Shown in pieces: positions 1 to 6,841 of a stretch of 11,578 nucleotides of DNA. Source of the stretch: Planctomycetia bacterium (GTDB taxonomy: Bacteria; Planctomycetota; Phycisphaerae; Phycisphaerales; SM1A02); contig SYGQ01000083.1 of the NCBI GenBank assembly GCA_005799475.1, forward strand, positions 1 through 11,578. The letters run 5' to 3'. Under the pieces are notes generated by a model that saw nothing but the letters and a program-made list of their open reading frames with translations, searched no databases and had not been told where the DNA came from. A program made the position numbers and the translations under genes. Numbering within the stretch: position 1 is the stretch's first letter; each line of letters starts with the position of its first letter.

Positions 1-12
1 GAAGCCGGGCGT

Positions 13-615
13 CTAGGTGCTCGACAGATGGCGCTTCACTGCCGCGTCCACGAGGCGCGCGATCGCATCGAACTCCAGATTCACGCGCGATCGCAGCGTG
101 AGTGATCCCAGCGTCGTTCGCGCCAGCGTCTCGGGAATGAGCGCAACCTCAAACCAATCCGCGCCGCATCGGGCGATGGTGAGCGACACGCCGTCGACCG
201 TGATGGAGCCCTGCGCCAGCAGGATGCCAGAGCAAGCACCCGTGAGATTCACTCTGACGCGGTGATCGCGCTCCACTGGTGCGATCGACACGACTTCACC
301 GAGTGCTTCGACATGGCCTTGCACCAGATGGCCGCCGAGTGGGTCCCCGGCGCGCAGCGCGAGTTCGACATTGACGCTCGCGCCCTTGGCAAGGCCCCCG
401 AGCGTCGTGAGCCGCAGCGTCTGCGCCACGATATCGAAGGTGTGGACGCTGCCACGGCGGGAGACAACGGTGAGGCAGACTCCGTGGATGGCCACCGAGT
501 CGCCCTCGCTCGCGCTCGCACCGATCGTGCCGAGGTCGATGCCCACACGGATCCCTTCACCGACACGCTCGACATGCTCGACACGGCCGACACCTTGCAC
601 GAGTCCGGTGAACAT
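13..615 (-). CDS. ribE: Riboflavin synthase, alpha subunit type
   Basis: Catalyses the last step of riboflavin synthesis, dismutation of two 6,7-dimethyl-8-ribityllumazine molecules to riboflavin and a pyrimidinedione, in the cytosol. The 200-residue product has the usual family length and its internal duplication: an N-terminal barrel opening with MFTGLVQGVG and containing GDSVAIHGVCLTV (about 38-50), and a second barrel opening with GGHLVQGHVEALG (about 94-106) and containing GSITVDGVSLTI (about 136-147). The paired TLRLTTLG and TLARTTLG segments repeat the same pattern. I chose the ATG at 615 because the family begins with MFTGL; an in-frame ATG at 627 would add four residues and overlap the upstream stop. 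An AGGA lies 11 bases before the ATG at 615. The upstream SpoIID-type gene stops at 618, two bases away, so the two are probably co-transcribed. Function is secure; the gene is also called ribC in some species. Confidence 0.96.
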   Translation of the reverse strand: MFTGLVQGVGRVEHVERVGEGIRVGIDLGTIGASASEGDSVAIHGVCLTVVSRRGSVHTFDIVAQTLRLTTLGGLAKGASVNVELALRAGDPLGGHLVQGHVEALGEVVSIAPVERDHRVRVNLTGACSGILLAQGSITVDGVSLTIARCGADWFEVALIPETLARTTLGSLTLRSRVNLEFDAIARLVDAAVKRHLSST

Positions 616-617
616 CG

Positions 618-2057
618 CTAGTCCCATCCTCGCACGATGGCAGCGCCAGGGTAGTAGCGTTCCAGAATGGAGCGTGCGCTCGCGCCCGACTTCGCCATCG
701 CCTGAGCGCCGTGCTGGCAGAGGCCAACTCCATGCCCGAACCCGCGCCCCGAGACTTCAGCGCTGGCCTTGCCCTTGATGATCTTGACCTCGATGTCGCC
801 CGACTTCAGTGTCGTCGCCTTGTCGCGGGGAGCATTCATGGCCCAGCGAAAATCCTCGGCACCAAGTTCAACCGCGCCGCGCGCCGATCGAACGCGGACC
901 TCCGTGGCTCGCCCTGCAGCATTGCGATCCGACACTTCGATGGCCGTTGGCAACTCGATCGCGGCAAGATCAGGGCGACCGTTCGCCTTGCCCCATGCCT
1001 GGAGTCGCGCTCTCACACTCGACAGTGGAATCGTGACACTCCAAGTCGCCACTGACGCGCCTTGGCAGCATCGACCCGCACGCGGCCCATGGTCTCCCGT
1101 GGAAACGGCGCCGATGTCGTGAAATGGATTGTCGGTCAGTGTGTTGAGTGCGGAGGCCGGTCGCCCGCCGCATGAGCTCGAGTAATACGACGGGACCACT
1201 CGGCCGTTGCTGACGAGGACCTCGCCCCGCGTGGCGCGAACCGCCTCGATGGCGCGCTGATTGCTCGTCTCCCCTGCCCAGGCTTGACTCTGCTGGCCAG
1301 CCACCATGTCCCAGTGGCGGCGGCCACTCCAACGATCCTCTTCGACAGTCGCGTAGCTGCGCGCCGCGATGGCCTGCGCCCGAAATGTCTCAGGATCCCA
1401 ACTCGCGTAGAGCTCCTTCGCGATCACGCCGGGCAAGTACGCCTCGATGCCGATGTCGATCACGAGGTCGATCTGCGGCGGACCCTTCTTCGCACCGTCA
1501 CCGTCCTCGACAACCAGACGCAGCGTTCCGGGCCACTTCACCCCATTCCAGAGGATCGGCGAACCCGTCGCTCCACCCGAGCCACTCACCGAAAGTTCAC
1601 ACGGCGTGAAGTGACGCGACGCGCCGCCTCGCTGCTCCTTCACCACCCAGCCCGTGGGCGAGGCGCGGATCTCGAGCGGCCCTCGCACGGTCCACCGCGA
1701 GGCGGAATCGCCGATGGAGGCATCGCCGACCGTCATCGCGTCGGCGCCGCCGAGCGTAATGGGCATCGACGCCTTCTGACTCCCGATCTTGACGGCGACG
1801 ATGGGCTCGGAGCTCGGGACGAGCGGCAGCGGCTTGGGTGGAATCGGCTTCGCCTTGACAGGTGTATCGAGGTCCTCGATCTGGACGACCTCGGGCGAAA
1901 GCGTGGGAGCGCTCGGCGTCGGCATGGCCGGTGGCGGTGCACTCGAAAGCGGCGCCGTCACGAGCGGCGCGCTTGGACGCTCGCTCTCGCAACCCGCGGC
2001 AGCCACAAACGCGAGAAGCACCGAACCGAAGCGGCGGCCGCGCCCTGTTCCCGTCAT
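618..2057 (-). CDS. SpoIID/LytB-domain lipoprotein, putative peptidoglycan lytic enzyme
   Basis: A 479-residue secreted protein. Residues 1-23 look like a lipoprotein signal: basic start, hydrophobic stretch, then AAGC with the lipidated Cys at 23. Residues 24-90 are Pro/Ser/Ala-rich and probably an unstructured linker. The SpoIID domain follows: IEAYLPGVIAKELYASW (about 204-220) with E215 at the catalytic-acid position of SpoIID lytic transglycosylases, then AQAIAARSYA (227-236), YYSSSCGGR (291-299) and GRGFGHGVGLCQHGAQAMA (437-455). SpoIID cleaves glycan strands in endospore formers, and relatives occur in many non-sporulating bacteria, so a cell-wall role at the membrane or periplasm is inferred. 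Its ATG overlaps the stop of the upstream TPR / alpha-CTD gene by four bases (ATGA), which implies translational coupling. No Shine-Dalgarno is visible before it. The AAGC lipobox has Ala rather than Leu at -3, so lipidation is likely but not certain. Confidence 0.9.
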   Translation of the reverse strand: MTGTGRGRRFGSVLLAFVAAAGCESERPSAPLVTAPLSSAPPPAMPTPSAPTLSPEVVQIEDLDTPVKAKPIPPKPLPLVPSSEPIVAVKIGSQKASMPITLGGADAMTVGDASIGDSASRWTVRGPLEIRASPTGWVVKEQRGGASRHFTPCELSVSGSGGATGSPILWNGVKWPGTLRLVVEDGDGAKKGPPQIDLVIDIGIEAYLPGVIAKELYASWDPETFRAQAIAARSYATVEEDRWSGRRHWDMVAGQQSQAWAGETSNQRAIEAVRATRGEVLVSNGRVVPSYYSSSCGGRPASALNTLTDNPFHDIGAVSTGDHGPRAGRCCQGASVATWSVTIPLSSVRARLQAWGKANGRPDLAAIELPTAIEVSDRNAAGRATEVRVRSARGAVELGAEDFRWAMNAPRDKATTLKSGDIEVKIIKGKASAEVSGRGFGHGVGLCQHGAQAMAKSGASARSILERYYPGAAIVRGWD

Positions 2058-2959
2058 TCGAGCGTGCGCAGTCCCAGCCCGCGCTCTGCCAATTGCGCCT
2101 TGATCTCGTCGAGGCTCGTCGAACCAAAATTCTTGATCCCCATGAGTTCGGCTTCAGTCCGGCAGGCGAGTTCACCGAGCGTGCGAACCTCAAGGATCTG
2201 GACCGCCTTGCGCGCGCGAATCGTCAGCGGCAGCGACGCCACCGTCGTGTCGAGCACCTCTTGCGCCACGGTCTCGCGCAGCTTGTCGAGGTAATCCTGG
2301 CGGTACGACTCCTCGTAGCCACCTTCGAGCGCCTGACCCAATCGCAGGCCGCGCGAGGCGAGCATCGCCTTGATCTCGCCGATCGAGGCCTCGCCGAAGT
2401 TCTTGAAGGCCAACAACTCGGCCTCGGTGACACGAAGGAGGTCGCCAAGCGTGCGAATCTCCACCTTCTTGAGGCAGTTGCGTGCGCGCGAGCTCAACTC
2501 AAAGTCAGTGATCGGCGTGTCAAGGATCGCGTTGCGCCGAGCGGCCTGCGCGTCGGCCCCTGCGTCGTAGGCCATCGTCTGGACCGCAACCACATCCTTC
2601 AAGTACATGCGCGCGTGCCGATGGTTCGGGTACTTGTCGAGGACGAGGCGGAGGCAACGCTCGGCTCTCGCGTTCTCGCCGAGATCCTCGTAGATCGTGG
2701 CGAGGTTGAGCATCGCGTTCACCGGCGGCGAGGGGCGGTAGCAAATCTCTTCGTAGACGGCGAGCGCCTCGTCATCATCGCCAGTCCGATCGAGCAGCAG
2801 CGCCAGCGCGAAGAGGTTCTCGCACGAGCGGTCGAGCTCGACCGCTTGCTTGTATTGCTCTATGGCTTCGTAGGACCGACCCTCGGCCTCGTGCTTCTGA
2901 GCGGCAGTGACGAATGGCTTGGCGGCGGCGGAGTCAGACGGCGTCGTGGCGGACATCAT
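2054..2959 (-). CDS. TPR protein with two RNA-polymerase alpha C-terminal domains
   Basis: A 301-residue cytosolic protein with an uncommon domain order. Residues about 15-115 form helical TPR-like repeats (for example YEAIEQYKQAVELD, EALAVYEEI, ATIYEDLGENARAERCLRL). Two copies of the RNA-polymerase alpha C-terminal domain follow, at about 147-212 and 237-301. Each keeps the core TLG(D/E)L-x5-TEAEL-x4-KNFG-x2-S-x2-EIK and ends in (S/E)RGL. The Arg matching E. coli alpha R265, the main UP-element contact, is present in both (R158, R248); N161, C162 and K164 match N268, C269 and K271 in copy one only. The residue matching K298 is lost in both (A191, T281). The N-terminal alpha assembly domain is absent, so this is not a polymerase subunit. 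A longer frame extends upstream to 3238, but it overlaps the MATE gene and is not TPR-like; the start at 2959 follows an AAGGAGG. The role is unknown: a transcription factor or protein adaptor. Confidence 0.9.
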   Translation of the reverse strand: MMSATTPSDSAAAKPFVTAAQKHEAEGRSYEAIEQYKQAVELDRSCENLFALALLLDRTGDDDEALAVYEEICYRPSPPVNAMLNLATIYEDLGENARAERCLRLVLDKYPNHRHARMYLKDVVAVQTMAYDAGADAQAARRNAILDTPITDFELSSRARNCLKKVEIRTLGDLLRVTEAELLAFKNFGEASIGEIKAMLASRGLRLGQALEGGYEESYRQDYLDKLRETVAQEVLDTTVASLPLTIRARKAVQILEVRTLGELACRTEAELMGIKNFGSTSLDEIKAQLAERGLGLRTLE

Positions 2960-2968
2960 GGGCGTGGC

Positions 2969-2975
2969 CCTCCTT
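2969..2975 (-). promoter_or_regulatory. Strong Shine-Dalgarno before the TPR / alpha-CTD gene
   Basis: On the minus strand this reads AAGGAGG, nine bases before the ATG at 2959 and twelve before a second in-frame ATG at 2956. It is the best ribosome binding site in the window and decides the start of the TPR / alpha-CTD gene against an upstream in-frame start at 3238 that would overlap the MATE gene. Confidence 0.8.
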
Positions 2976-3018
2976 GGGGGGTCGGCAAGCATACGCGGGT
3001 GCTCGCCCAACCCAAACT

Positions 3019-4467
3019 TCACTGTGTCGCGGCGCTCCCGGCGTGCCGCACAAGCCTCCGGTTCCGCCAGGGGCCGCGCTCGAAGCGCCACCACATCGCC
3101 GCCGCGAGGAAAATGATGTACGCGGTCGCCCCGATCCATGGACCCGTCGAGGCAAGGTTTGGGTGGAACTCCACCATCCATGCCCCGAGGCCGATGATGA
3201 GCGACCATGAGAGCACAATCGTCAGGATGCCCGGCCACAGGGTGTCGCCCGCGCCGCGCAGAGCCCCCGAGTACACGATCCCGACCGCATCAAACGCTTG
3301 GAAGATTGCGGCAGCGATCATGAGGCGTCCACCGATGGCGACAACAGCGTCCGCTGCGGCGACATCGGTCGCCGAGGACTCAGTGAACACTCGCACCATC
3401 GGTTCGCGGAAGACGAGCATGAGGAAACCCCATGCTCCCATGTAGAGGACAGACATCCAGACCGCCGTGCGCGTGTACCGGATCGCCTGCTCGGGAACTC
3501 CGGCGCCAATCGACCGCCCGACCAGCGTCGTGGTGGCGATACTGAACGCCACCGTCGGCATGAACGACAGGTGCATGTACCGGAGCACGGCCCATCCGGC
3601 CGCGAGGTGGGCGGTTCCAAAGACCCCAACGAGCACAGTCATGAAGACTGACCAGCAGAACATTTCGTTTCCGAACTGGATCGATGCCGGCCACCCGACT
3701 CGCACGAGGTCCCCCACGGCACCCATGTCGGGCCGCCAATTCGTGCGCGTGGCGTATTGCCGCGCCATCGCGGAACCAAAAAACACCAGCGCTGGGATCA
3801 TGCACTCGACGGCAACTCCCGCGACGGTCGCTATCGCGGAGCCTTCGACACCGAGCGCCGGTGTGCCCGGAATCCCGTCAAGTCCGAGCCCGGGTAACCC
3901 CGCTTCGCCGAACACGAGGACGAAGTTGAGCGCGAGGTTCACGATGTTGCCCGCAATGGCCGCTGCGGCCACGACCTTGGGTCGCTGCACGGCGAAGAAG
4001 AAGTTCGAAAAGGCCTTGGATACGAGCGTGAAACATCCGCCGAGGATGAGCCACTGTCCATAGGCGAGCTCGAGTTCCACGAGTCGCGGCTCGTGACCCA
4101 TCTGGCGAAACGCCCACGGCAGCACGAAGAAGCCGAACGGGAGCAGCGCCACCAACCACGACACGAGCCCGAACCAGATGCCCGCCCAGGCATAGCGCGA
4201 CGCCGAGTCGGTCTCCTTCGCGCCAAGCGCCTGCGACACGAATGTGTTCACGAGCGACAGGATCCCGACGAGGAATGCCATCACCGTCCAGGTCCATACG
4301 CCGCCGTTTCCTTGAGCGGCCAGTTCGAGCGGCCCAAGTTGAGCCACCATGATGCTGTCCACGAACTGCATCACGGTGTAGCTGAGCATGGTGACCACGG
4401 TCGGCCACGCCAGCGACCACACCTCGAACGCGTTGCGCCCGGCGGTCCTCAGGCGCTTCACGGGCAT
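3019..4467 (-). CDS. MATE-family efflux transporter
   Basis: A 482-residue inner-membrane protein with about twelve hydrophobic segments in two similar halves, as in the multidrug and toxic compound extrusion family, which exports organic cations or other metabolites in exchange for Na+ or H+. Family features seen: EVWSLAWPTVVTMLS at 15-29 followed by FVDSIMVAQLGP (first helix and loop), FVSQALGA (76-83), a GVEGSAIATV loop (206-215) at the start of the sixth helix region, TTLVGRSIGAG (313-323) in the second half, and GALRGAGDTLWP (401-412), the typical C-half motif. A hydrophilic tail rich in Arg closes the protein. The ATG is five bases beyond the NuoG-like stop, so the two are probably co-transcribed. 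The substrate cannot be read from the sequence, nor can NorM-type be told from DinF-type with certainty. Confidence 0.93.
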   Translation of the reverse strand: MPVKRLRTAGRNAFEVWSLAWPTVVTMLSYTVMQFVDSIMVAQLGPLELAAQGNGGVWTWTVMAFLVGILSLVNTFVSQALGAKETDSASRYAWAGIWFGLVSWLVALLPFGFFVLPWAFRQMGHEPRLVELELAYGQWLILGGCFTLVSKAFSNFFFAVQRPKVVAAAAIAGNIVNLALNFVLVFGEAGLPGLGLDGIPGTPALGVEGSAIATVAGVAVECMIPALVFFGSAMARQYATRTNWRPDMGAVGDLVRVGWPASIQFGNEMFCWSVFMTVLVGVFGTAHLAAGWAVLRYMHLSFMPTVAFSIATTTLVGRSIGAGVPEQAIRYTRTAVWMSVLYMGAWGFLMLVFREPMVRVFTESSATDVAAADAVVAIGGRLMIAAAIFQAFDAVGIVYSGALRGAGDTLWPGILTIVLSWSLIIGLGAWMVEFHPNLASTGPWIGATAYIIFLAAAMWWRFERGPWRNRRLVRHAGSAATQ

Positions 4468-4472
4468 GGGAC

Positions 4473-6158
4473 TCAGCTGATCGCCGAGAGACTCACTCGC
4501 GGCATGTCGCTGGCGCGCGACACCGTCGCCGCCGGCGCGTCAACGGCGGCCGCCACCGCCTCGAGGCCGGCGGTGCCGCGCATCGCGGCGCGAAGTGCTG
4601 CCGCCGAGCGCGCGCCCGCGTGGGCGACGCCGGTCGAGTGGGAGTGCAGCGCGATGCCAATCTCGGTCTCGGATCGGGCGCACTCCACCGGCGCCACGGC
4701 GCGGGAGAAGCACTGCACGCGTCCCGATCGGTTTTCAAAGCATCCATCCTTCTCAATCCATGTCGCACTCGGCAGCACCACTTCGGCCAGCGGCGTCAGT
4801 CGTGTCGAGAGCGTGTCGATGAGCACGAGTCGGCGGGTCGAGAGGGCGCGGAACATCTCGTCGGTCACCCAATCACTCGGGTAGTTCCCCGTGGCGACGA
4901 CCGTGCCGGCACCCGATGCGGTCAGCGCCGCAAGGAAGGCCCCCGCGTCGAGGGCGGGACCGGTCGTTCGTGACGGGGTCATCTTTGCCATGGCGTCGAG
5001 GACGCGGCGAACTCCGCGGGCATTGGGGGCCTTCTCGGCGGAGATCGTGAAGCCTCCCGCGAGCGTGCGATCGACGCCGGAGATCGGCACCGGACCAACA
5101 CCCAGAAGAGCGCATGGGTCGACCGCAAGCACGGCTCGCGCGAGCGCCCATGCGTCCTCGCACGAGAGCATCGGACTCGCGAGGAGCGCGAGCCGCCCGC
5201 CCTTCGCCCCTTCGCGCATTGTCAATGCCGCGCGAGCCGTCGCCTCGCGCCATGCGGCATCCGGACGCGCGACATCCAACGGCGCGGCCCCGCGGATGGC
5301 GGGCATCGTGAGCCGCGCGTCCGAGTGGACGAACTTCCATCCGTACCGAACCTCGTCGGTGATCCACCATTGGTTGACGGCCGGGTTCTCTCGCGGCTTG
5401 ACGCGGTAGACGCGCCCGTCGTGATGGTCGATCCAAATGTTGTCGCCGCTGGCGGTCAACCCGTCGACTGACGCTGTCTGCTTCAGGAACCAGACGCGCT
5501 GCTGGAACAGGAAGTCCTTGTCGAGCAGTGCGCCCACCGGACAGAGGTCCACGACATTCCCCGAGAGTTCGTTGTCGAGGGGGACGCCCGGGAAGACATC
5601 GATCATCTCGGTCCCGCCCCGGCCCTCCACCAACAGTTCGCCGGTCTTTGTGACTTCTTCCGTGAAGCGCACGCACCGCGTGCACATGATGCAGCGGTCG
5701 CTGTAGAGAAGGACATGCGGACCGACATCCTTCTTGGGATTCTTGATCTTGTCCTCGTCGAAGCGCGACTCGCCACGGCCGATTTCGTGCGAATAGTCCT
5801 GCAACTTGCACTCGCCGGCCTGATCGCACACCGCGCAGTCGACGGGGTGGTTGATGAGCAGAAGCTCCATGACGGCCTTCTGGTTGGCGATCGCCTTCAC
5901 GCTCTCGGTGGTCACGACCATGCCCTCTGCGGCCGCCGTGTGACAAGTCGGCATCAGCTTCGGGATGAGCTCGAGTTGGCCGGTCTTCGGATTCGGCTGG
6001 CTGATCTCAGCGAGGCAGATCCGGCAATTGGCCGGGACCGAGAGCGCCGGGTGATAGCAGTAGTGCGGGATCTCGATCCCGTTCTTGAGCGCGATGTCGA
6101 TGATCGACTGGCCCTTCTCGAACTCGAGGGAAACACCGTTGATGGTCAGTGTTGGCAT
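4473..6158 (-). CDS. nuoG: NADH-quinone oxidoreductase subunit G-like protein (short, no N7 cluster)
   Basis: A 561-residue iron-sulfur protein of the complex I electron-input module. The N-terminal ferredoxin domain has C34, C45, C48 and C72 for the 2Fe-2S cluster N1b. H104, C108, C111 and C117 (HPVDCAVCDQAGEC) fit 4Fe-4S cluster N5, and C156, C159, C162 and C206 (CIMCTRC ... CPVGAL) fit N4. The next region (about 225-275) matches the family around DNIWIDHHDGRVYRVKP but lacks the four Cys of bacterial cluster N7, as in mitochondrial subunits. The rest is a shortened molybdopterin-oxidoreductase-like domain ending with the recognisable VVLPSATWIEKDGCFENRSGRVQ-type segment (about 460-482). E. 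coli NuoG has about 900 residues, so the C-terminal domain is strongly reduced. No nuoE, nuoF or other nuo gene is in the window. The 29-base gap upstream shows no Shine-Dalgarno. NAD-linked hydrogenase or formate dehydrogenase subunits are less likely alternatives. Confidence 0.88.
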   Translation of the reverse strand: MPTLTINGVSLEFEKGQSIIDIALKNGIEIPHYCYHPALSVPANCRICLAEISQPNPKTGQLELIPKLMPTCHTAAAEGMVVTTESVKAIANQKAVMELLLINHPVDCAVCDQAGECKLQDYSHEIGRGESRFDEDKIKNPKKDVGPHVLLYSDRCIMCTRCVRFTEEVTKTGELLVEGRGGTEMIDVFPGVPLDNELSGNVVDLCPVGALLDKDFLFQQRVWFLKQTASVDGLTASGDNIWIDHHDGRVYRVKPRENPAVNQWWITDEVRYGWKFVHSDARLTMPAIRGAAPLDVARPDAAWREATARAALTMREGAKGGRLALLASPMLSCEDAWALARAVLAVDPCALLGVGPVPISGVDRTLAGGFTISAEKAPNARGVRRVLDAMAKMTPSRTTGPALDAGAFLAALTASGAGTVVATGNYPSDWVTDEMFRALSTRRLVLIDTLSTRLTPLAEVVLPSATWIEKDGCFENRSGRVQCFSRAVAPVECARSETEIGIALHSHSTGVAHAGARSAAALRAAMRGTAGLEAVAAAVDAPAATVSRASDMPRVSLSAIS

Positions 6159-6187
6159 GTGGAGGTCCGCAGGGGCGGGGCAGCATC

Positions 6188-6841
6188 CTATCGCAGCGTC
6201 GTGAGCTCAAGCTCAATCGCGCCATCGACGAGGTCGATCCGACGGACCTCGATGCGGCGCCCGTCGCCAAGGGGGTACACACGCGGCAGCGTGAGCGCGG
6301 ACGCGGCATTGCCCTCAAGCAACTTCATGATGAGTTCGGCGCCAACAGGAAGCGGCATTCTGCCGACCGCTGCCGACCCTGGCTGGATGCGGATGCGGTC
6401 GGGCTCGACGACGAGCGCGAACGCCCCGGACCACACCCGACCGTCGATCGAAAGCCCGAGGACAGCTTCACCCGACTGAAAGTGCACCTGCCCGATGGCT
6501 CCTTCAATCGGCCACGCGAATGCGGGGTCGTGCGCTGTCCACTCGGCGAGCCGCGCCGCGAGCCAATCGTTCAGATCATCGGCGCGGATGCGGATCGCCC
6601 ACGGTTCACCCTCGTCGCGGATGCGATGCACCGCCGAGGCGAGGTGCTGCTCAAGATCTCGCGCCCGCTCGTTCGCGCTGGCGTCGCTGCGCCGCGCCAC
6701 GGGATCCCCCCACCATGACGGCGACCATTTCGAGAGCGCGTAACCCGCGACCACGAGTCCCGCGAGTGAGAGCACCACAATGAGGAGCCCCTTGAGCGCG
6801 CCGCGCGCGATCGAGCCGCGTCGCCACCGATCGCCCGTCAC
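6188..6841 (-). CDS. Membrane-anchored protein of unknown function
   Basis: I do not recognise this 217-residue protein by name. A basic N-terminus is followed by one strong transmembrane segment (about 16-36: ALKGLLIVVLSLAGLVVAGY) and a soluble domain outside the membrane. That domain has a helix with RIRADDLNDWLAARLAEW (about 84-101), then alternating strands (VHFQSGEAVLGLSIDGRVW, FALVVEPDRIRIQ), a GRMPLPVGAELIMKLL segment (about 160-175) and a C-terminal strand rich in acidic and hydrophobic residues. A single anchor, a helix ending in DLN, then strands and a 'G-x-LPLP-helix' resemble the layout of YpmS-like (DUF2140) or TULIP-type lipid-binding proteins; this is a loose structural impression. 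The GTG at 6841 overlaps the ketosynthase stop by four bases (GTGA) and is my preferred start; a GTG at 6862 would add seven residues and overlap by 25. Neither has a clear Shine-Dalgarno. Confidence 0.72.
   Translation of the reverse strand: MTGDRWRRGSIARGALKGLLIVVLSLAGLVVAGYALSKWSPSWWGDPVARRSDASANERARDLEQHLASAVHRIRDEGEPWAIRIRADDLNDWLAARLAEWTAHDPAFAWPIEGAIGQVHFQSGEAVLGLSIDGRVWSGAFALVVEPDRIRIQPGSAAVGRMPLPVGAELIMKLLEGNAASALTLPRVYPLGDGRRIEVRRIDLVDGAIELELTTLR

Noticed and set aside
1..12. Sequence beyond the riboflavin synthase stop
   Set aside because: Only 12 bases remain; nothing can be assigned.
1284..2294. 336-residue open frame on the plus strand
   Set aside because: Antisense to the SpoIID and TPR / alpha-CTD genes; Arg- and His-rich with no domain pattern.
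2988..3015. Possible minus-strand promoter (TTGGGT, 16 bases, TATGCT) before the TPR / alpha-CTD gene
   Set aside because: Only three of six and four of six matches to the consensus; too weak to call without transcript data.
2960..3238. N-terminal extension of the TPR / alpha-CTD frame by 93 residues
   Set aside because: It lies within the MATE coding region for most of its length, looks like shadow sequence, and the AAGGAGG before 2959 gives a much better start.
1862..3445. 527-residue open frame on the plus strand
   Set aside because: It runs antisense to the SpoIID, TPR / alpha-CTD and MATE genes, has Arg/Val/Leu-rich low-information sequence and no recognisable motif; it is a high-GC shadow frame.
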